Source: Aquipseudomonas ullengensis (GTDB taxonomy: Bacteria > Pseudomonadota > Gammaproteobacteria > Pseudomonadales > Pseudomonadaceae). Taken from it: 64,000 nt of DNA. The first letter of the stretch is position 1. Each line of letters opens with the position of its first letter. Position numbers and translations under genes: made by a program. The stretch spans positions 248,001-312,000 of the forward strand of contig NZ_JACJUD010000002.1 in NCBI RefSeq assembly GCF_014174475.1, read 5' to 3'. Shown in pieces: positions 17,632-25,902 of the stretch. The notes below the pieces were generated by a model. That model was not told the origin of the DNA and searched no databases. It worked only from the letters and a program-made list of their open reading frames with translations.

Positions 17632-18045
17632 ATGCAAGTTCAAGTGCACGCGAATCAGATTGAAGGCAGTGCTCGGCTTCAGGAGTGGGTTAGCTCGGCC
17701 GTGATGGACAAGCTGGATCATTTCGAGGAGCGGCTGAGCCGGGTGGTAGTACATATCAGTGATGAAAACGGCCATAAATCCGGCCCCGACGACAAACGCT
17801 GCCAGATCGAGGCGCGTCCCAAAGGCCACCAGGCCATCTCGGTTACCCACAAAGCCCACGACATGGGTGTCGCCGTAGACGGCGCCGCCGAGAAAATGCG
17901 CCACGCGCTGGAACACCTGACCGGGCGGCTCGAATCCCGCGTGGTCTCCACCGGCCGCCTCGAAGCGTCCGACGATGTCATCCTCACCGATGCCTTGCTG
18001 CAGGAGGACTTCCTGGCCAAACAGGAAGAGCTGGACAAGGACTGA
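17632..18045 (+). CDS. HPF/RaiA-family ribosome-associated protein
   Basis: 137 residues. The start MQVQVHANQIEGSARLQEWV and the central RVVVHISDENGHKSGPDDKRCQIEARPKG match the HPF/RaiA sigma-54 modulation fold, which binds the 30S subunit and slows translation in stationary phase. The C-terminal tail of about 35 acidic residues is different from classic HPF. GAGGAAGCC precedes the ATG. A strong terminator follows. Since Pseudomonas also has an hpf beside rpoN, this is probably a paralogue. Confidence 0.8.
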   Translation: MQVQVHANQIEGSARLQEWVSSAVMDKLDHFEERLSRVVVHISDENGHKSGPDDKRCQIEARPKGHQAISVTHKAHDMGVAVDGAAEKMRHALEHLTGRLESRVVSTGRLEASDDVILTDALLQEDFLAKQEELDKD

Positions 18046-18072
18046 TCGCGAATTCGCTCACCCCACATAAGG

Positions 18073-18098
18073 AAACCGCCCGTATGGGCGGTTTTTTA
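18073..18098 (+). terminator. Rho-independent terminator after the HPF-like gene
   Basis: AAACCGCCC (18073-18081) pairs with GGGCGGTTT (18086-18094) around GTAT, followed by more T. It is located 28 bases after the stop. Confidence 0.9.
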
Positions 18099-18278
18099 TT
18101 GCCTGCTCGGTGCGCGTCGGGCCTCAGGGTTTTGCTGCCCGCGCTTTGCACTTCATCGTCTCGGCTTCATCGCCCCAGACTACGCTGGCTTCGCCCTGGC
18201 AGGCCGTCCAGGGTGAAGATGGCCAGGCGTGTGGATGTGTTCATGCGCGCTCTCATGGTTATTCAGCGCCACCTCTAC

Positions 18279-18872
18279 TCAAGCCTTCTCCAGCCAGGGC
18301 ATGGCCATTTCCAGGGCGCCACGGCCGCCGCGACGCAGGCTGCCGAGCAGCGGTAGCCAGGGCATGTCGGTCACGCGTACTGCGCTGGCGGGCATCAGTC
18401 GCACTTCGCCTGCGGTACTGCCGGCCGGGCCGCCATCGGGGATATAGATGGTCAGCCAGTCGCCCTGGGCTTCGAACACCAGGCAAATGCGCCAGCCGTC
18501 ACCCTCGGCGATCAGGCCGACTTTGACGCCCTCGAGGCTCTCCATACCGGTCAGGCGTGTGGTGGCGTCTTTCAGCAGCTGATAGCCCGGCAGGTTGCTC
18601 AGCACCTTGTCTTCCAGCGAGTGGCGCAGGGTTTGCGCCGGGGCGGTCTTGGCCAGCAGCCCGGCGAAAAAGCACAGCAGGATCAGCGCGACGAAGGCGA
18701 CCAGGCTGAACAGCGTCACGCCCGCCACCGCATGGTCGCCGAACATCGGCAGCAGCTTCTGGATCGGGCCGCGCAGCAGGTGCACGGCTTTCTGGACCAG
18801 CACCGCGATCAGCACCAGCGGCAGGATAAACAGCAGCCCCCCGGCGACGGTGGTCTTGATGAACTTGAACAT
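18279..18872 (-). CDS. DUF502-family inner-membrane protein
   Basis: 197 residues from the ATG at 18872, with AAGGAG seven bases upstream; the frame extends to 19031, but the added residues do not fit. Two hydrophobic helices are visible (TTVAGGLLFILPLVLIAVLV and FSLVAFVALILLCFFAGLL), then a soluble domain with GMESLEGVKVGLIAEGDGWR and GGPAGSTAGEVRLMPASAVR. This matches DUF502, a widespread membrane family without an established function. It is transcribed alone, away from neighbours. Confidence 0.88.
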   Translation of the reverse strand: MFKFIKTTVAGGLLFILPLVLIAVLVQKAVHLLRGPIQKLLPMFGDHAVAGVTLFSLVAFVALILLCFFAGLLAKTAPAQTLRHSLEDKVLSNLPGYQLLKDATTRLTGMESLEGVKVGLIAEGDGWRICLVFEAQGDWLTIYIPDGGPAGSTAGEVRLMPASAVRVTDMPWLPLLGSLRRGGRGALEMAMPWLEKA

Positions 18873-19082
18873 GGCGCTCTCCTTGTGGGCCGGGCAATCC
18901 AGCCGTACTGGTTCGAAGGCTAACCCATGCTGGCGCGGGGCAGTTCGGCGCCCGCGCTGTTTGCGGCTGACGCGGCAACAGCAGGCCGCGCGGATGCGCC
19001 TGGATTGTTTAGCGAGTGCATAACTGAACATGTAAAAAATCCGATTTAACCAACGCTAGCCGGCGTGCGAGTCTCCTCTTCC

Positions 19083-19256
19083 ATGAGTGCCCCGATGCGT
19101 TATTTCCGCCAGCTGTTCAGCCTGCGTCTGCCCAAGACCCAGGCCCGCCTCGGCGCCGATCGGGCCAACCCGCTGCTTCCTGAAATCCTCGCCTTCTGGG
19201 CGCTCTGGCATTGCCGCCACGCACGCCCACCGGATCGCCCCTTCGCTGGATGCTGA
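19083..19256 (+). CDS. Possible small protein, unrecognised
   Basis: A 57-codon frame beginning MSAPMRYFRQLFSLRL. The first two thirds have the C/G-rich third codon positions of real genes in this genome. An alternative ATG is at 19095. No good ribosome site is visible, and the last codons look less coding-like. I do not recognise the product. It could equally be a remnant or chance. Confidence 0.25.
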   Translation: MSAPMRYFRQLFSLRLPKTQARLGADRANPLLPEILAFWALWHCRHARPPDRPFAGC

Positions 19257-19313
19257 ACCCAGTAGCTGTCCTGGCCGCTGCCTGACCCGTTAGTGAAGCC
19301 ATTTACCCGGTGT

Positions 19314-19332
19314 AAAGCTGTACCGCAGCTTT
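19314..19332 (+). promoter_or_regulatory. Leader hairpin upstream of the amine oxidase gene
   Basis: AAAGCTG and CAGCTTT pair around TACCG, with GTG/CAC extending the stem across one mismatch. It lies 52 bases before the ATG and may be in the mRNA leader or be a binding site. Confidence 0.3.
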
Positions 19333-19384
19333 CACGGTGGAGCAGACCCACGGTCGTCCACCTCATGCAAACAAGGAAAACACG

Positions 19385-20698
19385 ATGAACGCCGCCCTCC
19401 AGCCCGCGACTGCTGCCGCCGAACGCTGCAAGTCCTACTACAGCGCCACGCTCAATGAAGAGACCAATTACCCGACCCTGCAGGGCCAGGTCAGCGTCGA
19501 CGTGGTCATCATCGGTGGCGGCTTCACCGGCGTCGCCAGTGCGGTGGAGCTGGCCGAGCGCGGTCTCAAGGTGGCCATCGTCGAAAGCAACAAGATCGGC
19601 TGGGGTGCCACCGGGCGCAACGGCGGCCAGGTCACCGGCAGCCTGTCGGGCGATGAGGCGATGCGCAAACAGATGCGCAACAGCATCGGCGAGGAAGTCG
19701 ACGACTTCATCTGGCACCTGCGCTGGCGCGGCCACGACATCATCAAGAACCGCGTGGAGAAGTACGGCATCCAGTGCGACCTCAAGCACGGCCACCTGCA
19801 TGCGGCGATGAAGCCCAGCCACATGGACGAGCTGAAAAGCGCCTACGAGGAGGCCCAGCGCCGCGGCATGGGCGACCAGGTCAGCCTGCTCGACCGAGAC
19901 GACATGCGCCAGCACCTGGGCAGCGAGCTGTACCTGGGCGCGGTGAAGAACACCCGCAACATGCACCTGCACCCGCTCAACCTGTGCATCGGCGAGGCCA
20001 AGGCCGCAGAAAGCCTGGGCGCGCTGATCTTCGAACACTCCGAAGTGCTGGAAATCGTCCACGGCGCCAATCCTGCGGTGATCACCGCCCACGGCCGCAT
20101 CGACGCCAAGCAGGTGCTGCTGGCTGGCGACGTCTACCACAAGCTCGAGCCGAAAAAGCTCAAGGGCAAGATCTTCCCGGCCATGGGCGGCATCGTCACC
20201 ACCAAGCCGTTGGGCGAGCTGGCCAAGCAGCTCAACCCGCAGGACCTGGCCGTGTACGACTGCCGTTTTGTCCTCGACTACTACCGCATGACCGCCGACG
20301 GCCGCCTGCTGTTCGGTGGCGGCGCCAACTACTCCGGGCGCGACTCGCGGGATATCGCCGGTGAACTGCTGCCGTGCATCGAGCGCACCTTCCCGCAGCT
20401 CAAGGGCGTGCAGATCGACTTCCAGTGGAGCTGCGCCATGGGCATCGTGGTCAACCGCATCCCGCAACTGGGCAAGCTGTCGGACAACGTCTGGTACTGC
20501 CAGGGCTACTCCGGCCACGGCATCGCCACCACCCACATCATGGGCGAGATCATGGCCAACGCCCTGACCGGCACCCTCGGCCACTACGACACCTTCGCCG
20601 CGTGCAAGCACATCAAGGTGCCGATGGGCGACATCTTCGGCAACCCGATGCTGGCCGCCGGCATGTGGTACTACCAGATGATGGAAAAGTTGCGCTAA
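19385..20698 (+). CDS. PuuB-like FAD-dependent amine oxidoreductase (DAO family)
   Basis: 437 residues from the ATG at 19385 (AAGGAAAACACG upstream). The FAD motif VVIIGGGFTGVASAVELAERG starts near residue 40; GWGATGRNGGQVTGS and the C-terminal YCQGYSGHGIATTHIMGE are hallmarks of the gamma-glutamylputrescine oxidase group of the DAO superfamily. Such enzymes oxidise amine groups with release of H2O2. No puuA, puuC or puuD gene is adjacent, so the polyamine link is by similarity only. A strong palindrome follows the stop. Confidence 0.85.
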   Translation: MNAALQPATAAAERCKSYYSATLNEETNYPTLQGQVSVDVVIIGGGFTGVASAVELAERGLKVAIVESNKIGWGATGRNGGQVTGSLSGDEAMRKQMRNSIGEEVDDFIWHLRWRGHDIIKNRVEKYGIQCDLKHGHLHAAMKPSHMDELKSAYEEAQRRGMGDQVSLLDRDDMRQHLGSELYLGAVKNTRNMHLHPLNLCIGEAKAAESLGALIFEHSEVLEIVHGANPAVITAHGRIDAKQVLLAGDVYHKLEPKKLKGKIFPAMGGIVTTKPLGELAKQLNPQDLAVYDCRFVLDYYRMTADGRLLFGGGANYSGRDSRDIAGELLPCIERTFPQLKGVQIDFQWSCAMGIVVNRIPQLGKLSDNVWYCQGYSGHGIATTHIMGEIMANALTGTLGHYDTFAACKHIKVPMGDIFGNPMLAAGMWYYQMMEKLR

Positions 20699-20705
20699 CA
20701 GCCCG

Positions 20706-20755
20706 TAGGGCGGGTGCAGCCCGCGTTGCCGGCGACGCGGGTTGCACCCGCCCTA
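20706..20755. repeat. 21-bp hairpin palindrome, possible terminator
   Basis: The left arm 20706-20726 begins TAGGGCGGGTGCA; the right arm 20735-20755 is its inverse with one mismatch, around an 8-base loop. It starts 8 bases after the amine oxidase stop. It resembles the widespread pseudomonad repeat with core GTAGGGCGGGTGCA and may stop transcription or stabilise the 3' end. Confidence 0.6.
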
Positions 20756-20865
20756 TAGTCATGCAGCCCAGTCTGCCCACCGCTCCTACAGGGGGGGCGA
20801 CCGTTTGTCCCTGAACCCCTCTGTCTCGGTACTTTCACTTGCCCTGTGCAGTCTTGCGTTGCATA

Positions 20866-21007
20866 AGAACCTATCTGCGATCTCCTGACTGTCGGCCATA
20901 CGGCGTTAAAAACGGCCTCGGACTGCTCATTTACAGCTCGTAAACTGCGCGTCCTCGGCCGTTCTTTCCTTGTCTGGCTCTAATTCAGAAGTTCGTAGAC
21001 AGGTTCT
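20866..21007. repeat. 142-bp MITE-like palindromic element
   Basis: The ends AGAACCTATCTGCGA (20866-20880) and TCGTAGACAGGTTCT (20993-21007) are inverted with 13 of 15 matches. Inside are a nested imperfect inverted repeat (AACGGCCTCGGAC with GTCCTCGGCCGTT) and a central TTTAC-AGCTC-GTAAA hairpin. It shares GAACCT ends and GGCCAT-CGGCGTTAAAA core with the element at 15683-15763. No coding capacity. Confidence 0.65.
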
Positions 21008-21079
21008 AAGAACGCTGGAGTTGCCAGGCGGGTGGTTGCCCGCCGTTGCGCTGAAGCGCAGTGGATCAGGGAGAACAGC

Positions 21080-21832
21080 ATGCGTAGACCCTTCATTTGC
21101 CTGAGCCTCGGCCTGCTGGTGCTCGGCGGCTGTGGCAAGGATCAGGAACCCCAGCGCGACTACGCCGCGCCGGGCAGCAACTACGACCTTTCGCACTGGA
21201 AACTGACCTTGCCGGATGACCAGGCCAGCGAAGTGCGCGCCGAGAAACTCGAAGCGGGCTATGCCTCGCGCTACTTCCACCTGAGCGAAAGCGGCGCCAT
21301 GGTGTTCATCGCCCCGGCCGGTGCCGGCACTACCAAGAATTCCGATTACCCGCGCTCGGAGCTGCGTGAAGTGCTCGACCCGGCGGACGACAACCGCAAC
21401 TGGTCGGGCAGCGGCTTCCACCAGCTCAAGGCCAGTTGCCGAGTGATGCAGGCGCCGAGTACGGAAAAGATCATCGTCGGGCAGATCCACGGTTTCGACG
21501 CGCGTCCGCTGGTCAAGCTGCAGTGGCAGAAGGGCAAGCTGCGGGCGCTGATCAAGCAGCATCCCAAGGGCGACAACGAAGACCTCAGCCACACCTTCTC
21601 GGTGCCGGTGAACAACGACCTGTTCTCCTACAGCATCGAGGTGCGCGACGGCGTGCTCAGCGTCGAGGCCAACGGCGAGCGCTTCAGCCATGACTTCTAT
21701 GCCGCCGACCCGGCTTGGCGCGATGTGGCCTTCTACTTCAAGGCCGGCGCCTATGTGCAGGACGATGACGGCAGTGCCGATGAGGTTGGCGAGGTGCAGT
21801 TCACCGAGCTGGCGGTGCACCACGGCGGGTAG
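21080..21832 (+). CDS. Lipoprotein alginate lyase, polysaccharide lyase family 7
   Basis: 250 residues from the ATG at 21080 (AGGGAG upstream). The three PL7 signatures are all present: RSELRE (92-97), QIH (135-137) and YFKAGAYVQ (219-227). The enzyme cleaves alginate by beta-elimination; in characterised PL7 enzymes QIH goes with activity on G-containing blocks. The signal peptide ends LVLGGC, giving a lipidated Cys18 followed by Gly, so by the Lol rule it should be on the outer membrane rather than free. No other alginate gene is nearby. The AT-rich MITE-like element lies just upstream. Confidence 0.93.
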   Translation: MRRPFICLSLGLLVLGGCGKDQEPQRDYAAPGSNYDLSHWKLTLPDDQASEVRAEKLEAGYASRYFHLSESGAMVFIAPAGAGTTKNSDYPRSELREVLDPADDNRNWSGSGFHQLKASCRVMQAPSTEKIIVGQIHGFDARPLVKLQWQKGKLRALIKQHPKGDNEDLSHTFSVPVNNDLFSYSIEVRDGVLSVEANGERFSHDFYAADPAWRDVAFYFKAGAYVQDDDGSADEVGEVQFTELAVHHGG

Positions 21833-21877
21833 CGGCGTATCCTGTGCGCCTTTCCAACTGCGCGTCAGGTCTGCCCG

Positions 21878-22411
21878 ATGAAAGCCCAGCTCCTCGAACT
21901 CATTACCCTGATCAGCTCCGGCTGCATGACCGACGAGGAGATCGCCCGCATCGCCGACGAGGCCGATCAGGCCTACGCCGACCCGCAGGCGTTCCTCGCC
22001 GCCAACCCCGACATCAACTACGACGACAGCTTCCCGATCCCTCTGGGCGAATGGGTGGTGGTCGGCAGCCTGCCGGAAACCGTGCTGCTACTGGCCGACA
22101 GCTACGAAGAACTGTTGCAGAGCATCATCGAATCCTTCGGCCCGGACGTGACCTTCAACATCAAGCCCAAGCAGCTGGCCAAGGTCGAGCCGCTGAAGGC
22201 GCTGAACCGCATCCAGGTGCAGCTTTCCAGTATGTACAAGGAGAAGGGCGGCTATGTGCTGGTGGACCTCAGCGAGCCGCTGGATGACGAGCTGCAGTGC
22301 GTGCTCGTCTACACCAGTGACCTGGCGCGGGTGGTGGAGCTGGCAGTGGCGGTGGGGATCTACGCCGCGCCAGCCTACGAGAGCCTCAAGGCCGCTCAGG
22401 AAGGCGAATAG
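21878..22411 (+). CDS. Conserved hypothetical protein, unrecognised
   Basis: 177 residues, acidic, without signal peptide or membrane helix, so probably cytoplasmic. Codon use is fully typical of the genome. The N-terminal MKAQLLELITLISSGCMTDEE is helical; the middle (GEWVVVGSLPETVLLLADSY) and LQCVLVYTSDLARVVELAVAVG look alternately strand and helix. It lies 45 bases after the alginate lyase gene on the same strand and may share its transcript, although nothing suggests a functional link. Confidence 0.75.
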   Translation: MKAQLLELITLISSGCMTDEEIARIADEADQAYADPQAFLAANPDINYDDSFPIPLGEWVVVGSLPETVLLLADSYEELLQSIIESFGPDVTFNIKPKQLAKVEPLKALNRIQVQLSSMYKEKGGYVLVDLSEPLDDELQCVLVYTSDLARVVELAVAVGIYAAPAYESLKAAQEGE

Positions 22412-22456
22412 CCTGCGCTGACGGGCCATGCCGCAAGGGCATGGCCCGCAGTTGGC

Positions 22457-23464
22457 TTACTGGCTCAGGGCCTCGACGAACTGCGCATCGAAGGTGTCGG
22501 CGAAGTCTGGAATCACCGGGATCTGCCCGTTGGCCTTGAGCAGGTCGGCAATCACCGCGCCGCTGCCGTAGAACGACGTGGTGGCGTCGGACTTCTCGAA
22601 GTTCTTGCCCATCTCATGCAGCGGGATGTTGTACACGCCGGACAGTTGCTCCTTGGCTTCGGCCGGGGTGACGCCGAGCACCTTGGCGATGATCTGCGCC
22701 GACTCGTCCGGATGGCTCTGCATATAGGCCAGGCCGTCCAGGTAGCCTTTGAGCAGCGCCTTGATCGCCTCGGGGCGTTTGGCGATGACGCCTTCTTCGA
22801 AGGCCAGCACGTCGGTAATCAGCCCCGGCGCATCCTTGGACGAATACACCACATGGTACTTGTCGCCCGGCATGTTCACGGTCTGCGACACGTTGGGCTC
22901 GTAGGTCACGCCGATCGGCAGGCTGCCGGAGGCCATGGCGCTGGGGATGGCCTCGGGGCTGAGGTTTACCGAGATGATGTCCTTGCTGCTCATACCGTGG
23001 CTTTTCAGGGCGTAGGCGAGCAGGAAATCGGTGGTCGACAGCGGGCTGAAACCGACCTTCTTGCCCTTGAAGTCCTGCACCGAGGTGATGGATTTCTCCG
23101 CGACTATGGCATCGCCACCGTTGGAGAAGTCGATCGGCAACACTGCGCGTTGCGGAATACCCTTGGCCACCGACGCCACCACCTGGTCATAGGTCAGGGT
23201 GCCGCCATCCAGCGCACCACTCATCATTGCCGGCGGCACCATGGTCGGGTCGTTGAAGAATTGCAGTTCCACCTTGAGCCCATGGGCCTTGTACAGGTCG
23301 AGCTTGTCAGCAATGTAGAAGGGCGCCTGGCCGACCCACACCACGGTGCCGATTTTCATCGTTTCCATAGCCTGGGCACTTAACGACAGCACGCCAGCGG
23401 CGGTGGCCAGGCTCACGCCGAGAAGGGTCTTGCGCAACGAGCTAGCGGTAAAGACTGAAGTCAT
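22457..23464 (-). CDS. ABC transporter substrate-binding protein, NMT1/SsuA-like
   Basis: 335 residues with a signal peptide cleaved after about Ala32 (LSLSAQA). The mature part starts METMKIGTVVWVGQAPFYIADKL, typical of the NMT1/TauA/SsuA family of periplasmic receptors for small organic ligands such as sulfonates, pyrimidine precursors and urea derivatives. AGGAG precedes the ATG. It is the last gene of the minus-strand operon; the matching permease and ATPase are in the divergent operon at 27832-29516. The ligand is unknown, but the catabolic genes point to a cyclic amide or N-heterocycle. Confidence 0.9.
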   Translation of the reverse strand: MTSVFTASSLRKTLLGVSLATAAGVLSLSAQAMETMKIGTVVWVGQAPFYIADKLDLYKAHGLKVELQFFNDPTMVPPAMMSGALDGGTLTYDQVVASVAKGIPQRAVLPIDFSNGGDAIVAEKSITSVQDFKGKKVGFSPLSTTDFLLAYALKSHGMSSKDIISVNLSPEAIPSAMASGSLPIGVTYEPNVSQTVNMPGDKYHVVYSSKDAPGLITDVLAFEEGVIAKRPEAIKALLKGYLDGLAYMQSHPDESAQIIAKVLGVTPAEAKEQLSGVYNIPLHEMGKNFEKSDATTSFYGSGAVIADLLKANGQIPVIPDFADTFDAQFVEALSQ

Positions 23465-23522
23465 GATGAAGCTCCTGTACGTGTATGAGGGTCAGTGCGG
23501 GTTGGGTTCAGGTTTTTTTCTT

Positions 23523-24236
23523 CTATTGCGTGGGGGCAAACAGGTCTTTCAGGTCAACCTGTTCAGGTTTGGGTTCGATCAGCAGCAACTGCGCTTCCAG
23601 CTCTTCGATATGGCGCAACATGGCCTGGGCGAACCGGGTCTTGTCGCCTTCGAGCAGGTCAACCAGGTCGGCGTGACAGGAGTGCGAGCAGACCTCGCTG
23701 TGCGGGCGCTCGTAGATCGCCGTGACCAGCGCCGAGCGGGCCATCAGGTCGCGCAGCAGCTCATGCAGGATCGGGTTGCCGTACAACTCGGCCAGCAGCA
23801 CATGGAAGTCGTGGGAGGTGCGCAGCTCGGCGGTGCGGTCGTCGCCCTCCTCGGCGTGGGTTTCCTTCTTCACATGCTCGCGCAGAAGGCTGATGCCGGC
23901 GGCGTCGATGCGTTGCACCACTTCGGCGGCCAGGGCCACTTCGATGATTTTGCGGGCCTCGAACACGTCGCGGGCTTCGCGTGGCGACGGCTTGGCGACG
24001 AAGGCGCCCCGGTTGGGTTCCAGGGTCACCACCTTGTCTCGGGCCAGTGCCTGCAGGGCCAGGCGCGTGGATCCACGGCTGGCGCCAAAGGCTTCCGCCA
24101 GTTGCTCTTCACTGAGCTTGGTGCCGGGCAGCAGGCGCTGCTCGCTGATGGCGCGGTAGATGTCCTGGTACATGCGCTCGCTGTCCGGGTTGACGGTCTT
24201 GGCGGCGGTCTTGGCTTTGTTGGCGGGGCTGGCCAT
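23523..24236 (-). CDS. GntR-family regulator, FCD (FadR-like) subgroup
   Basis: 237 residues. The N-terminal winged helix (MYQDIYRAISEQRLLPGTKL, SEEQLAEAFGASRGSTRLALQ, VVTLEPNRGAFV) is GntR; the C-terminal helical FCD domain carries a metal-type histidine set (DFHVLLAELYGNP, CSHSCHADL). Asn/His residues suggest a small carboxylate-type effector. It sits third in the operon racemase - PuuE-like - GntR - SBP and is the likely regulator of both divergent operons through the palindromes at 26082-26116. Confidence 0.92.
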   Translation of the reverse strand: MASPANKAKTAAKTVNPDSERMYQDIYRAISEQRLLPGTKLSEEQLAEAFGASRGSTRLALQALARDKVVTLEPNRGAFVAKPSPREARDVFEARKIIEVALAAEVVQRIDAAGISLLREHVKKETHAEEGDDRTAELRTSHDFHVLLAELYGNPILHELLRDLMARSALVTAIYERPHSEVCSHSCHADLVDLLEGDKTRFAQAMLRHIEELEAQLLLIEPKPEQVDLKDLFAPTQ

Positions 24237-24261
24237 ATGGGTCTGCTCGCTCGGTTCCGGG

Positions 24262-25143
24262 TTAGACGGCCAGGCCGGGGTCGGCCTGCACGCTGTGGTA
24301 GATCTGGTCGGGGGTGGTCAGCCAGATCTGCTCGCGCTGCGCGCAGATGTGCTGCAGCGCCTGGGTCAACTGACGCAGGCGGAATGGCTGGCCGCTGATG
24401 AAGGAGTGAATCACCACCGACATCACCAGCGGCTGGTCGCTCGCGGCGTTGAGCAGCTCGTCGAACTGGTCGGTGATCATCTGGCGAAAGTCGCTGGCGC
24501 TGGCCTGGCGGCCGATGATGGTCGAGCTGTCGTTCAGCTCCAGTGCGTAGGGGATGTGCAGGAAGCGCCCGTGGCTGCTGTTGAGCCACACCGGGCGGTC
24601 GTCCATGCCCAGGTCCAGCACATAGCCGTAGCCAGTTTCGGCCAGCAGGTCGACGGTGTTTTCGGTCTGGCTCAGCCAGGGGCTGGACCAGCCCAGCGGT
24701 GCTTTGCCGGTGGCCTGCTGGATGCGCTGGCTGACGCTGGCGAGGTATTGGCGTTCATCCTCGCGGGCACGCCCGGCCAGCGAGTCGGAATTGCTCAGGC
24801 CATGGCCGATCAGCTCGCAGCCGGCCGCGCTGAGCTGTTCCACCAGGCCCGGTGCATGGTCATAGACCGCGGTGTTGAGCAGCACCGACAGCGGCACCTC
24901 ATGCTCGGCAAAACGCTGTTGCAGGCGCAGCGCGCCGACGCGGTTGCCGTAGTCGCGCCAGGAGGTGTTGGCGTAGTCCGGGTAGGCCATGCCGCTCATC
25001 AGGTTCTCGGTCAGGCCGGGGCCGAAGTTGTATTCCTCGACGCCCATCACGAAGTAAACCGCCAGGCGTGCGCCGTTCGGCCAGCAGCGCGGGTTGGCCG
25101 CGGTGATCGGGGTGTAGGGGTAGCGGTTGTGGCTGCTGAGCAT
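24262..25143 (-). CDS. Polysaccharide-deacetylase-fold hydrolase, PuuE (allantoinase)-like
   Basis: 293 residues from the ATG at 25143 (CGGAG seven bases upstream). The protein has the CE4 fold in its PuuE variant: the aspartate motif is replaced by VEEYNFG, followed by ELIGHGLSNSD, SSPWLSQTENTVDLLAETGY, and VVIHSFISGQPFRLRQL near the C-terminus. PuuE is the metal-independent allantoinase that opens the hydantoin ring of allantoin. With a hydantoin-type racemase upstream, ring opening of a hydantoin-like amide is plausible, but the substrate is not shown by sequence. Cytoplasmic. Confidence 0.82.
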   Translation of the reverse strand: MLSSHNRYPYTPITAANPRCWPNGARLAVYFVMGVEEYNFGPGLTENLMSGMAYPDYANTSWRDYGNRVGALRLQQRFAEHEVPLSVLLNTAVYDHAPGLVEQLSAAGCELIGHGLSNSDSLAGRAREDERQYLASVSQRIQQATGKAPLGWSSPWLSQTENTVDLLAETGYGYVLDLGMDDRPVWLNSSHGRFLHIPYALELNDSSTIIGRQASASDFRQMITDQFDELLNAASDQPLVMSVVIHSFISGQPFRLRQLTQALQHICAQREQIWLTTPDQIYHSVQADPGLAV

Positions 25144-25176
25144 GGACGGCTCCGGTAATGAGAGGGGAACGGCCAC

Positions 25177-25902
25177 TTACAGGCCGGGCCACTGGGCGCG
25201 CAGGTCGCGCGGTGGAAAATCGAAGCTGCTGTGCTTGCTGGTTTTCAGGCCCATGGCGACCAGGCCTTCGGCCATCTTCAGCGCGGCGCAGACACCATCG
25301 ATGACCGGAATGCCGAGGGCCTGCTGCAGCGGTTCGACCATCTCGCTGAGCCCGGCGCAGCCGAGGATCAGCACCTCGCAGCGGTCGTGCGCCAGGGCCG
25401 CATGGGCCTCGTCGAGCAGCGCCTGGTAGAGCGCCGCGTTGTCTTCTTCCTGGCAGTCGTCGACCTGTACATCGATGGCGCGCAGGCCGGCGCAGCGGTG
25501 CTGCAGGCCACATTCATTGAGTACGCGGCGGGCGTGGATAAGGGTGCGCGGCGGCAGGGTGATGATGCTGAAGCTGGCGCCCAGCAGGCAGGCGCTGAAC
25601 AGCGCCGCTTCAGTCATGCCGATCACCGGCCCGCGGGCGACTTCGCGGGCGGCGGCCACGCCGGTATCACCGAAGCAGGCCACCACATAGGCATCCACGC
25701 CGTTGGCTTCGCCGTCCTGCACCTGGGCGATCACGCCGAGGCTGGCCCAGGCTTCATCGACATGGCTTTCCACCGAGGGGGTGCCGAGCCGAGGCTGGGT
25801 GGCGAACACCTCGGTGCCGGCGGCGGCGATCAATTGGGCGCTGTGTTGCAGGCGTTCGGTGAAGGCGCGGGTGGTGTTGGGGTTGATCAGCTGGATTCGC
25901 AT
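25177..25902 (-). CDS. Asp/Glu/hydantoin racemase-family protein
   Basis: 241 residues from the ATG at 25902 (a GTG three codons earlier is possible). The start MRIQLINPNTT is the signature of the HyuE hydantoin racemase group. The two catalytic cysteines are in YVVACFGDTG and LILGCAGLSEM, one in each half, as needed for two-base racemisation. GPVIGMTEAALFSA is also conserved. It is the first gene of the minus-strand operon. It probably interconverts enantiomers of the compound processed by the PuuE-like or amidohydrolase enzyme. Confidence 0.88.
   Translation of the reverse strand: MRIQLINPNTTRAFTERLQHSAQLIAAAGTEVFATQPRLGTPSVESHVDEAWASLGVIAQVQDGEANGVDAYVVACFGDTGVAAAREVARGPVIGMTEAALFSACLLGASFSIITLPPRTLIHARRVLNECGLQHRCAGLRAIDVQVDDCQEEDNAALYQALLDEAHAALAHDRCEVLILGCAGLSEMVEPLQQALGIPVIDGVCAALKMAEGLVAMGLKTSKHSSFDFPPRDLRAQWPGL

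Larger units (their letters stand above)
18873..19384. other. Long divergent gap between DUF502 and the amine oxidase gene
   Basis: 512 bases. They contain a possible short gene at 19083-19256, an AT-rich patch around 19025-19055 that may be promoter DNA, and a 7-bp hairpin at 19314-19332. Nothing else stands out. Confidence 0.5.

Noticed and set aside
18181..18244. Minus-strand mini-frame MNTSTRLAIFTLDGLPGRSQ and a few more residues
   Set aside because: Only 25 codons, no ribosome site and no family; likely chance.
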